In this document: positions 1 to 6,319 of the stretch, piece after piece
Numbering within the stretch: position 1 is the first letter of the stretch
Layout: every line of letters starts with the position of its first letter
Assembly: GCA_007119835.1 (NCBI GenBank)
Contig: SKOX01000237.1
Span: forward strand, 1-7,583
From: Paracoccaceae bacterium
GTDB lineage: Bacteria; Pseudomonadota; Alphaproteobacteria; Rhodobacterales; Rhodobacteraceae
Direction of reading: 5' to 3'
Length of the DNA stretch: 7,583 nt
Notes under the pieces: model-generated
Database searches by the model: none
What the model was told of the DNA's origin: nothing
Seen by the model: the letters and a program-made list of their open reading frames with translations, nothing else
Program-made: the position numbers and the translations under genes

Positions 1-1306
1 CGCCGGAGACCGCGAAGCTCGAGACCAGCGCGCTGCCGAAGAGCGCCGTGACCTGGCTGGCGGCCGTGGTCGTCTTGTCGACGCTGCCGGCATAGCCCGC
101 CGCGGGCGAGCAGGTGATGCGCCCGCGCCAGGGGAAGGCCGGCTGGCCGGTCTCGCTCGCGTTGTCGCTGTAGGGGTTCAACAGGCTGTTGCCCGGAGGC
201 ACGTCCATCAGGATGAACGGATAGAAGGTCACCCGCAGCCCGCGAGCCCTCATCTCCTTGATCGCCTGCACCACCGCGAAATCCGCAGGCGTGCCGCCAT
301 AGACCGGCCGCCCCTCGGCGTCAGTGCTGACGACGTGGGCGCTGCCGCGGCCGACGCCGTTGACGGACCACGACCGCGGGCTTGTCGTTTTCTCAGTCAC
401 CTCGACACCCGGTCGCACCTTGCACTGCCCGGCGCGCAGATCGTCGCCGAACCAGGCGACGACGAGGCTGACGCTCTCGACCTTCGGCGCCATCGCCTGC
501 AGCCGGTCGAGCGCCACGACGATGTCCGGCGTTTGGCTGAGGGCGTTGAGGTTCTCCGCCACCGTCGCGCCGCCGCCGGCGCTCTTGCGGATCGGCTGGG
601 TCGCGTAGGTGAACTCGCCTGAGGCCGGGATCATCGTGACCGCCCGCGTCAGCCCTTCGGCGGTGTCGGGATCGGCGAGCGGGCGGAACACCTCGAAGGA
701 GAGCTGCGGCAGCCGGTTGCCGAAGCGGTCGAGTGGCAGCTCCTCGAAGACGACGTAGGCCGTGCCACGGTAGGCGGGTGTGGCGCCTGTGCCCATCTTC
801 GCCGCGAGAAACGGATCGGCCTGCTGCGCCTCGTCGCCGGGATACCAGCGCCAAGTGACGCCTTCGAGGTCCATCGGCTTGCCGTCGGCCCAGACGCGGC
901 CGATCCCGGTGATCGGCCCCTCGCAGAGCGCGACGGCGAAGGAGGCGTAGTAGAGGTACTCGGTCGTGCGGACGCTTGGCCCGCCGCCCTTGCCGCCGCC
1001 CTGGCGCGTGGTCCGCGTCTCCTCGCGGAAGTCGGTCGCCCAGATGATGTTGCCGCCGATCCGCATGCGGCCATGGAGCCGCGGAATGACGGCGCCTTCG
1101 GTCGAGGAGGTGATGCGCAGGGAGTCGAGCCGCGGCCCCTCGAAGCGCTGGCCGGGCGCGAGCGACGACACGATCCAGCTGTCGACGACGGCGCCGACGC
1201 TCGAGCCGATCATGCCGCCGATGGTGGCGGCGGAGACGCCGAGAATCGAGCCGCCTACGCTGCCGCCAAGGGCGGCGCCGGCGGCACCGAGGACGAGGGT
1301 GGCCAT
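1..1306 (-). CDS. Phage baseplate / host-specificity protein with TIM-barrel-like domain, N-terminal part
   Basis: The frame is open from the ATG at 1306 to the left edge, 435 codons with no stop, so the gene continues outside the window. The protein opens with a Gly/Ala-rich hydrophobic stretch (residues about 4-45) of the kind seen at the start of these baseplate proteins. A beta-rich segment follows (IPRLHGRMRIGG, then IIWATDFREE), then a YLYYASFAVALCEGPITGIG stretch typical of tail-tip proteins. Around residue 350 is RVTFYPFILMDVPPGN, a signature of the GTA TIM-barrel domain family (rcc01698-like, 'megatron'). Family members are usually over 1,000 residues. The family acts at the tail tip in adsorption or cell-wall penetration. 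The start overlaps the truncated tail tube frame by 52 bases; a weak GGAA lies 9 bases upstream. Whether the gene is complete beyond the window cannot be told. Confidence 0.85.
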   Translation of the reverse strand, partial: MATLVLGAAGAALGGSVGGSILGVSAATIGGMIGSSVGAVVDSWIVSSLAPGQRFEGPRLDSLRITSSTEGAVIPRLHGRMRIGGNIIWATDFREETRTTRQGGGKGGGPSVRTTEYLYYASFAVALCEGPITGIGRVWADGKPMDLEGVTWRWYPGDEAQQADPFLAAKMGTGATPAYRGTAYVVFEELPLDRFGNRLPQLSFEVFRPLADPDTAEGLTRAVTMIPASGEFTYATQPIRKSAGGGATVAENLNALSQTPDIVVALDRLQAMAPKVESVSLVVAWFGDDLRAGQCKVRPGVEVTEKTTSPRSWSVNGVGRGSAHVVSTDAEGRPVYGGTPADFAVVQAIKEMRARGLRVTFYPFILMDVPPGNSLLNPYSDNASETGQPAFPWRGRITCSPAAGYAGSVDKTTTAASQVTALFGSALVSSFAVSG

Positions 1307-1773
1307 CTTGGGGTTCCGATGATGGTGAGCGCGGTGGCGGTCAGCAGCCCCGCGCGCTGCATCTGGAACGAGAGCTGGTCGACCACGCAGCCCGCGTACA
1401 TGGCAAAGCGCGGGACCTCGGGCATGCCGGTCTCGATAGCGAGGCTCGGCAGCGTCCAGCTGCCCGAGCGGAACTCGTGGGTCCAAGGCCCGCTGCCGGT
1501 GGTGGTCGGCTCGCCGAACGCCGCCTTCAGCCAGAAGCCGAAGGCATTCGCGTCGAGCGGCACGACGACATCGCCGTCCGCCGTCACCGCGTCCTTGATC
1601 GGCGAGAGCGGGTCGCGGCCGTAGCCGAGCAGCTCCGAGTTCAGGAGCGGCTGCTCCGACCCGAGCGTCGTGCTCGCGAACGGCATCCGGGTGTAGCCGC
1701 CGGCCGGGGCCAGGCCATAGGTCGTCTCGAACGCGAGCGCCATCTGCGCCCGCGCCCCCTGGGCGCGTGCCAT
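1255..1773 (-). pseudogene. Phage tail tube protein, 3'-truncated and run into the baseplate gene
   Basis: The frame encodes 172 residues. Residues 1 to about 147 resemble the tail tube protein of alphaproteobacterial prophages: N-terminal MARAQGARAQMALAFETTYG, then a conserved PLDANAFGFWLKAAFGEP segment and WTHEF / LPSLAIETGMPEVPRF motifs. Relatives, from memory, are around 300 residues and continue after LLTATA. Here the reading changes to a Pro/Ser/Ala-rich tail that is simply the baseplate gene's first 52 bases read in another frame. A good ribosome site (GAGGAG, 7-8 bases before the ATG) precedes it, and it sits 24 bases after the tail-terminator stop. The likely cause is a deletion joining mid-tube to the region just before the baseplate start. 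The product would lack half of the tube fold, so it is probably non-functional. Confidence 0.8.
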
Positions 1774-1797
1774 GTCGGTCTCCTCAAGAAACAGGGA

Positions 1798-2217
1798 TCA
1801 GGCCAGTGGATCGGCCGCGGAGTAGTGCAGCACGATCGGGATCACGGCTGCCTTGAGGCCCGCCGCCCCTTCGACCGCCAGGTCGACTGGCCGCGGGGCC
1901 TCGGCCTCGACCCAGTCGCAGAGACCGCCGAGCGTGCGATCGGCCGAAAGGACCGCGCCAACGCCGGCCGTGAGCGCGGTAAAGCTGGCGTCCCGATCCA
2001 GGCCCTGGACCACCGCCTCGACCTCGGCACGGTGCTGGTAGTGGTATCGCAGCGGCGAGAGGGTCACAGCCGGCTCCCCCGGATCGCCGTCGCGCAGGAT
2101 CAGCAGGCCGGCTGCAGGCACCCGCTCGGGCAGGATCTCGCCACGGAGGACCGGCGCCGGCTGGGTCTGCAGGAGTGAGTGCAGCGCCTGCAGGACGGTT
2201 TCGCGGGTGGTGGGCAT
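1798..2217 (-). CDS. Phage tail terminator / minor tail protein (sometimes labelled acyl-CoA transferase)
   Basis: Encodes 139 residues that look complete, beginning MPTTRETVLQALHSLL and ending VLHYSAADPLA. Its landmarks are LRGEILPERVPAAGLLILRDG, a YHYQHRAEVEAVVQG segment and LGGLCDWVEAEAP. This pattern is familiar from proteins placed just before the tail tube gene in alphaproteobacterial prophages. That position suggests the tail-completion or terminator role of capping the tail tube at the head joint. From memory, database entries of this type may carry the name 'acyl-CoA transferase', which nothing in this sequence supports. The ribosome site is weak (GGAA before the ATG). With head genes missing upstream and the tube truncated downstream, it is probably a relic without a working partner, although its frame is intact. 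A diverged N-terminal duplicate lies at 3347-3198. Confidence 0.7.
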   Translation of the reverse strand: MPTTRETVLQALHSLLQTQPAPVLRGEILPERVPAAGLLILRDGDPGEPAVTLSPLRYHYQHRAEVEAVVQGLDRDASFTALTAGVGAVLSADRTLGGLCDWVEAEAPRPVDLAVEGAAGLKAAVIPIVLHYSAADPLA

Positions 2218-2331
2218 ACTCTATTCCGAACACAGGATGGCCGACCGCCGCGCAGAGCTTACCTGCTCGGATTGTGCGCTCATTGCACCCGAAGCCGCGA
2301 GGCTCCATGTCAGGTGTAAGGAGTTGAAGCG

Positions 2332-2772
2332 ATGTATGTCGAAGACATGCCGAAGGCGGCGCGCGCGAGGCTTGTGACCATTGCTATCGACGCCAATCTG
2401 ATCGAAGCCGCCAAGCTGCTGACGTCAGGGATCGACATCGTGGTGGCGCGTGACAGGGACGGAGCCCTGCAAGGCGTCGTCACCAAGACCGACGTGGTCA
2501 GGCAGATCAGCACCTGCCAGGGTGCAGCATGCCACGCTCCGGTCTCCTCGGTCATGACCCGCGATGTCGTGCTGTGTCAGGGGTCTGACCGATTGGAGGA
2601 CGTGTCCGAGCGCATGAAGGCGCGGCATCTGAAGAACATCCCGGTCGTGGACGGGGAAAACCGGCCAGTGGGTTTGCTGACCGCGCGCGCAGTTCTCCGC
2701 GTCCTGCTGGGCGCTGCCGAGCACGAGGAGGCGCAACTGGTCGATTACGTGAAGGGCGTTGGCTACCGCTGA
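2332..2772 (+). CDS. Twin CBS-domain protein
   Basis: Encodes 146 residues: a tandem CBS pair and little else. CBS1 spans about residues 6-59 (ends GVVTKTDVVRQI) and CBS2 about 71-126 (VMTRDVV ... HLKNIPVVDGENRPVGLLT). The conserved tail is LVDYVKGVGYR. Such pairs bind adenosyl nucleotides and sense energy state; the partner of this stand-alone protein is unknown. Three cysteines (C62, C67, C82) cluster in and near the inter-domain linker, which might permit redox control, but that is inference. The start is fixed by TAAGGAG at 2317-2323, 8 bases before the ATG. The gene diverges from the phage tail-terminator gene across a 114-base gap. The small protein gene at 2816 follows 43 bases after its stop, probably in the same transcript. 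No signal peptide or membrane segment; cytoplasmic. Confidence 0.9.
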   Translation: MYVEDMPKAARARLVTIAIDANLIEAAKLLTSGIDIVVARDRDGALQGVVTKTDVVRQISTCQGAACHAPVSSVMTRDVVLCQGSDRLEDVSERMKARHLKNIPVVDGENRPVGLLTARAVLRVLLGAAEHEEAQLVDYVKGVGYR

Positions 2773-2815
2773 GAGCCTCCTGCGCCAAGGAAGCCCCGCG
2801 ATTGAGGATGGCATC

Positions 2816-3169
2816 ATGACCGATTCCGACCCGACCTCGCACCGGCACGAACTTCGCCAACGCGCGCTGTCACGATGGGATGACGAAGGCGGCGCTCTCG
2901 CGGCGGTGACGCAGGAGGCGCACAAGCACGTTCCCGACATGACGAACGCCGAGCTCGTGCTCCTCCGGGTCCGGATGATCGCGCTTGAGAACCTGCTGAT
3001 CGCGGTCCTGGCGGAAGGATCGGACCGGCAGCGCCAGGCAGCGCTCGACATGGCAGACGCCATCTCTCCCAGAGCGGGCTCCACCCAGCATCCTCTCACG
3101 ATCCGCGCGGCCCAGCATATGTCGGATCTCGTGGGGCGTGCCGTCCACGTCCGAGACGAGCAGACGTGA
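2816..3169 (+). CDS. Small conserved-looking hypothetical protein
   Basis: Encodes 117 residues and I do not recognise its family. The protein is charged and probably mostly helical, starting MTDSDPTSHRHELRQRALSR. Mid-protein is a hydrophobic helix-like segment (AELVLLRVRMIALENLLIAVLAE), which could mediate dimer or coiled-coil packing; its charged residues argue against a membrane span. The C-terminus is hydrophilic. The ATG at 2816 is preferred because GAGG lies 8 bases before it. A longer reading from a TTG at 2759 would overlap the CBS gene by 14 bases and has no clear ribosome site. It lies 43 bases after the CBS gene on the same strand, so co-transcription is likely. Only 28 bases separate its stop from the phage pseudogene fragment. 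Confidence 0.65.
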   Translation: MTDSDPTSHRHELRQRALSRWDDEGGALAAVTQEAHKHVPDMTNAELVLLRVRMIALENLLIAVLAEGSDRQRQAALDMADAISPRAGSTQHPLTIRAAQHMSDLVGRAVHVRDEQT

Positions 3170-3195
3170 GGGCTCGACATACAAGCTGATGGCTC

Positions 3196-3209
3196 GCCCA
3201 ACCTTGGGC
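3196..3209. repeat. Short inverted repeat after the small hypothetical gene
   Basis: GCCCAA-CC-TTGGGC is a perfect 6-base inverted repeat, 27 bases after the stop of the small protein gene and at the point where the phage stub loses similarity. It could act as a weak transcription stop, but there is no T-run after it on either strand. The loop would have to open to about 4 bases. The repeat is seen directly; any role is inference. Confidence 0.3.
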
Positions 3210-3347
3210 TCCCCCGGCTCGCCGCCGCGCAGGATCATGAGACCCGTGGCCGGCTCGCGCTCGGGCAGCACGTCGCCGCGCAAGGCTTGCGGGCAGAGCC
3301 GAGAGCCGCGCGTACAGCGAGGCAAGGATGGTTTCTCGGGGGGGCAT
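3198..3347 (-). pseudogene. N-terminal stub of a second tail-terminator gene copy, frameshifted
   Basis: Reading from the ATG at 3347 gives MPPRETILASLYARLSALPA, closely parallel to the start of the intact gene at 2217. Past about 3287 the similarity moves to another frame: LRGDVLPEREPATGLMILRG followed by GEPGEPKV. This parallels LRGEILPERVPAAGLLILRD and GDPGEP of the intact copy. A one-base gain or two-base loss near 3285-3290 explains this. Similarity stops after EPKV (about 3198), so at most about 50 of 139 codons survive. The two copies differ at many positions, so they look like tail genes of two related phages rather than a fresh duplication. Confidence 0.75.
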
Positions 3348-3418
3348 GACTTTAGGTCAGGTGCGGCTTGAAAGCAGGCATTCGCTCGATTCAAAAGCCG
3401 AAGCTGGGCTCTGGCGAA

Positions 3419-3443
3419 GGAACATCCCGCGTCATCGGCGGTT
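3419..3443 (+). promoter_or_regulatory. EcfG-like (general stress) promoter candidate for the receiver gene
   Basis: GGAAC at 3419-3423, then 16 bases, then GGTT at 3440-3443. The published alphaproteobacterial EcfG pattern is GGAAC-N16/17-CGTT, so this differs at one base. It lies 20 bases before the receiver gene's ATG, and the ribosome site GGAGGG (3453-3458) would fall just after a plausible transcription start. Placement is right, but a single motif in GC-rich DNA is weak evidence. Confidence 0.4.
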
Positions 3444-3463
3444 GGCGAGGACGGAGGGCGCCG

Positions 3464-3859
3464 ATGACGAGCCACGAGGTATTGATCGTGGAGGATGAGC
3501 GGTTGATCGCCCTCGACCTCCAGGAGATGTGTGAAGAGCTCGGCCATCGTGTCCTGGCCCTCGCCGCGACAGCGTCGGAGGCGCGAGAGCTCCTGGAGCG
3601 CCTGAGCCCGAGCCTGATCTTATCTGACTTCGAACTACGAGGCGATGGAGACGGCGTCGATGTTGTCGCCGGGCTCCGGCGGCGGTGCCCCCGGCTCAGG
3701 ATCGTGTTCGTCACGGCGGCGACCGGCCGCGCCGCCAGGGAGCGCATTGCATCGGTGGAGCCGGACGAGATCCTCGCGAAGCCGGTTTCGAGAGACGCTC
3801 TGCGCGCTGCACTGTCCATTACGCCGCCGCGGTCGTCTCGCAAGGCATCGTCAATGTAA
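3464..3859 (+). CDS. Single-domain response regulator (receiver)
   Basis: Encodes 131 residues, all one CheY-like receiver domain with no output domain. The acidic pocket is in IVEDE (E10, D11, E12). The phospho-acceptor is D55 in LILSDFELRGDGDG. The switch Thr is T84 in IVFVTAA and the conserved Lys is K106 in LAKPVS, so all key residues are present. Such proteins pass phosphate or act by binding a partner kinase or phosphotransferase. The ATG at 3464 is chosen because GGAGGG stands 5 bases upstream; a TTG at 3368 would add 32 residues with no domain resemblance. Its 3' end overlaps the 3' end of the convergent histidine kinase gene by 41 bases, making that kinase the obvious candidate partner. 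An EcfG-like promoter candidate precedes it. Confidence 0.9.
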   Translation: MTSHEVLIVEDERLIALDLQEMCEELGHRVLALAATASEARELLERLSPSLILSDFELRGDGDGVDVVAGLRRRCPRLRIVFVTAATGRAARERIASVEPDEILAKPVSRDALRAALSITPPRSSRKASSM

Positions 3860-4850
3860 AGGTGACGCGTCCGTCGGCAGACGCAACAGACAATCTGCCC
3901 CCGTGCGCCTTGGCGATCTCCGACGCTATGTAGAGGCCCAGGCCAAGACCCTGTCGACCGGGGCCGCTCTGTCCCCGGTAGAAGGGTCGGAAGAGCGATT
4001 GACTGACCCTGCCGACGATGGGCGGTCCGAGGTTCGTGACAGACAGCGCGAAGGTCCCGTCTGCCACACGGGCCAGGACGTCGATCGGCTCTCCTGGCGT
4101 CCCATGCTGCAGCGCGTTGCTGAGCAGGTTCGAAAGCACCTGGCCCATTCGCGCCTGATCGCAGGCGATCGGGGGGAACTCGAGGTCTCTGCGTATCTCG
4201 CAACCGGATGAGACCTCGATTTCGGCGATGACCTGTTCGAACTCGCCGCGAAGATCGGCGTTCGGGTTTCGCTCGATCGGAATGCCGCCCCCGAAACGGC
4301 CGCGGGCAAGATCGAGCAGGTCGCGGATCAACTCGTCCATGCGGGAGGCGCTGGCGCCCATCTGCCGCACGATCTCGGCGGCGTCCGGATCGAGCTCCCG
4401 TCGCTGCAGAATCCGCGTCGCGGCCTGTATCGCGGCGACGGGGTTTCGCAGGTCATGACCGAGCACGGCCATGAACTCCTCCCGCAGTCGGCCGAACCTG
4501 CGTTCGGACGACAGCTCCCGGCTTTGGCGCTCCAGGTCACGGTGCGCGTCGAGTTGCGCTGCCACGAGATCGGCGAACAGCGCAAACGTCTCGAGCACCG
4601 CCGGATTGTTCAGCATCCTAGGCTCGGGATCGAGGCCGCACAGGGTGCCGAAGAACTCACCGTCACGATCGACGATGGGGACCGAGATATAGCTTCGGAA
4701 GCCGTATTGGCGCGGGGTGCGATGGTCGCGGTAGACCGGGTCGGTCGCGACATCGTCGATGACGATCGTCCTGCCGCAGCCTCTCACCTCGTGGCAGAGC
4801 GTCGATTGCACATCTTGCCCGCGCTCCGGCGGCCCCGGTTCATTCGGCAT
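3819..4850 (-). CDS. GAF-domain sensor histidine kinase, probably N-terminally shortened
   Basis: Encodes 343 residues. A partial GAF domain (about 15-105) carries STLCHEV, IDDVATDPVY, YISVPI and FFGTLCGLDP motifs. A linker helix follows (about 100-125), then HisKA with the H-box FMAVLGHDLRNPVAAI, phospho-accepting H132. HATPase_c has the N-box LSNLLSNALQHG (N241/N245), F-box LFRPFYRG and G-box GLGLGLYIASEIAKAHGG (301-318). No transmembrane segment is seen, so it is a soluble cytoplasmic kinase. Related kinases, from memory, have about 60-70 more residues completing the GAF domain before the STLCHE motif. Here the frame starts just before it, with no evident ribosome site at the ATG, so the 5' end may have been lost or replaced. 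The catalytic core looks intact. Likely partner: the convergent receiver protein at 3464-3859. Confidence 0.88.
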   Translation of the reverse strand: MPNEPGPPERGQDVQSTLCHEVRGCGRTIVIDDVATDPVYRDHRTPRQYGFRSYISVPIVDRDGEFFGTLCGLDPEPRMLNNPAVLETFALFADLVAAQLDAHRDLERQSRELSSERRFGRLREEFMAVLGHDLRNPVAAIQAATRILQRRELDPDAAEIVRQMGASASRMDELIRDLLDLARGRFGGGIPIERNPNADLRGEFEQVIAEIEVSSGCEIRRDLEFPPIACDQARMGQVLSNLLSNALQHGTPGEPIDVLARVADGTFALSVTNLGPPIVGRVSQSLFRPFYRGQSGPGRQGLGLGLYIASEIAKAHGGRLSVASADGRVTFTLTMPCETTAAA

Positions 4851-4995
4851 CCCGCGCCGAGGACGCCCAGGCGCCGTTGCCGACGACGCTGCCGGGCGCC
4901 GCCCGTGTCATCGGAATTGCGCAGATCGAGCCGCACTACGTTCCGATCGCGCCAACTGGGGGCAGTTCTGGCCGCTTTGAATGCAACAGACGGTA

Positions 4996-5964
4996 TCATC
5001 GAGGGTGGCGGCTTGCAGGAAGCTCGTCAGCGACCCAGCGGGGCAGAACCGCGTGCACACCCTTGCGCTGGTTCACGAGCTGGGTGACCCGCAGGTCCGC
5101 GACCAGGCTGCAAAGGCGGTACGCCGCCTCGGCATCCAGCCCAGACAACACCTCGATACGGCGCATCATCGCGAGCAGCGCGACTTCGGCTGCTCGGTCA
5201 AGGTCCGGATCGAAGCCGAACGTGATCAGCGCGTCCGGCGTCTCGGCCAGGGGAAGGGGCGGCGCCGCGCCCTTTTCCAGCGTTAGGCGCAGCGTACCGG
5301 TGAGGCCGGTCTCCACTGCGGTCACTCAAACCTCGCCGTCGCCCTGGAGCGCGTGGCCGTCGCCGACGTGTAGGAGCGCCCCTTCGGCCATCACGGGCAA
5401 GGTGAGCGTCGTACCGGCAATCAGTTCCTTGCAGTCGATGTTGCCGCCGTAACGATGCGGCGGAATGGAGCCCTGCGCGCCCCAGGCAGGTGGCGGCGCG
5501 AGGCCTATCACCCCGAAAAAGGGTCGCGCCGGCAAATCTATTCCCCAAGGCGTGCAGACCGCGTTCGCGCGGCGGTCGACCGCCATCTGGATCATGCGGG
5601 TCGCGGCAAACACTTCGGGCAAGGCGCCGGTCAGGGGCCGGACGAGGTTCCACCCCCAGTCGTCCGCGAGCGCGATGTCGAGGATCTCGATATGGAGCGC
5701 GTCGCCGGGCTCCGCGCCGCGAACGGCGATGGGACCGGTGAGGATGTGCGGCCCGAGATCGGGCCGCAGCCGCGCGTGTATCGCGGCATGTTCGGAACGC
5801 ACCGTGGCGCCGAAATCCGGGGGGGGCAGCGCTTCAGGCCCGCCGCTCACGGTGCCGACAGTGATCTCGGCGCCGCTGTCCAGCGTCAGGACGGGTGGCG
5901 TGGCGGGATCGAGGCGCCCCCAGACAACCGTTTCCGGTCCTGCGTGCAGGACGTGCGCGCTCAT
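4996..5964 (-). pseudogene. Acetamidase/formamidase (FmdA/AmdA family) with in-frame TGA
   Basis: Read through one TGA (5328-5326), the frame gives 322 residues, the normal family length of about 310-320. Before the stop: MSAHVLHAGPETVVWG start, LTLDSGAEITVGTVSGGPE, GPHILTGPIAVRGAEPGD, CTPWGIDLPARPFFGVIGLA, GGNIDCKELIAGTTLTLP and HVGDGHALQGDGEV. After the stop, in the same frame: TAVETGLTGTLRLTLEKG, LAETPDALITFGFDPDLD, AYRLCSLVADLRVTQLVN and KGVHAVLP. All conserved blocks are present and ordered. The TGA falls where relatives read GDGEVC, so it replaces a Cys codon. The family hydrolyses formamide or short amides to acid plus ammonia. The ATG at 5964 has GAGG upstream; an ATG at 6048 would add 28 unrelated residues. 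A GTG at 5325 could start a separate C-terminal fragment. Nonsense mutation is the simplest reading; selenocysteine is less likely. Confidence 0.85.
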
Positions 5965-6020
5965 GCCGCCTCGGAGCGGGCCAAGGTATAGGACCTGGCG
6001 GTAATGGTCAGATCGGTCAT
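5961..6020 (-). CDS. Tiny 19-residue frame linking the two damaged genes
   Basis: The peptide MTDLTITARSYTLARSEAA is preceded by AGGA about 7 bases before the ATG. Its ATG shares the ATGA overlap with the stop of the solute-binding-protein fragment. Its own TGA overlaps the formamidase ATG in the same way. This double stop-start overlap suggests translational coupling. It could also be the leftover N-terminus of a deleted transporter gene, or chance. No family is recognised. Confidence 0.25.
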   Translation of the reverse strand: MTDLTITARSYTLARSEAA

Positions 6021-6319
6021 GGATGTCCTCGTCCAGTTTCAGCAGCATTGTCGGCGGCGCGAAGCGCCTCGGCGGCGTCAGTGGCGGCCGGACCGGTCCA
6101 GTTCATCGCGCCCCAGTCGCCGCCGCCGGGGCCGAAGTCCTGGAGCGCCGTGCCGACCGGATCGGGCGTGATGCCGTAGTTCCGGGCGTAGAGGCCGATG
6201 TCGAGCGAGCCGTCCTGATGGCCCGCGGGGATGTCCGACGAGTTGCCGACGGAGACGGCGAGCTCGACGCCGATCGCGCGCCACTGGTCCTGGCGGATCT
6301 GCGTCCGATGGCGGCTCTC
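6017..6319 (-). pseudogene. Fragment of a family-5 (peptide/nickel type) extracellular solute-binding protein
   Basis: About 100 codons, recognisable from IRQDQWRAIGVELAVSVGNS through HQDGSLDIGLYARNYGITP to ALQDFGPGGGDWGAMNWTGP. This is the late region of DppA/OppA-like binding proteins, where the fold returns to the first lobe. A full protein is about 500 residues with a signal peptide. Here the N-terminal four fifths are absent and the last residues (NAAETGRGHP) do not look native. The frame begins right after the Crp/Fnr stop codon, in the same register, with no start codon before recognisable sequence, so it cannot be expressed as a binding protein. Together with the formamidase it may be the rest of an amide or peptide uptake-and-use operon whose permease and ATPase genes are gone (inference). 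Confidence 0.8.

Larger units (their letters stand above)
1..2217 (-). mobile_element. Prophage remnant (tail module)
   Basis: Three adjacent minus-strand genes in phage order: tail-terminator-like, truncated tail tube, then baseplate/TIM-barrel protein. They match the tail part of siphovirus-like or gene-transfer-agent-like prophages of alphaproteobacteria. Upstream head-tail connector, capsid and packaging genes are replaced by non-phage genes from 2332 on. The tape-measure to peptidase block is missing between tube and baseplate. No integrase or attachment site is visible, so the true element limits are unknown; the left part continues outside the window. Gene order and protein resemblance are seen in the sequence; the interpretation as a decayed prophage is inference. 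Confidence 0.75.

Noticed and set aside
1477..2178. 233-codon plus-strand open frame
   Set aside because: Runs antisense across the tail tube and tail-terminator genes; Arg/Gly-rich, no recognisable motif.
2425..3201. 258-codon minus-strand open frame
   Set aside because: Antisense to the CBS and small-protein genes, which have clear ribosome sites and, for CBS, clear domains.
4877..4995. Possible coding continuation of the kinase upstream of its ATG
   Set aside because: Minus frames here give Arg-rich text with no GAF resemblance, so I could not support a frameshifted extension.
4455..5087. 210-codon plus-strand open frame
   Set aside because: Antisense to the kinase GAF region and the formamidase end; low-complexity Arg/Ala-rich with no domain.
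5296..5310. Hairpin ACCGG/CCGGT just after the formamidase TGA as a SECIS element
   Set aside because: The stem is only 5 bases and the loop CCTCA lacks the G-U pattern needed for SelB recognition, so it is kept only as a note under the TGA finding.
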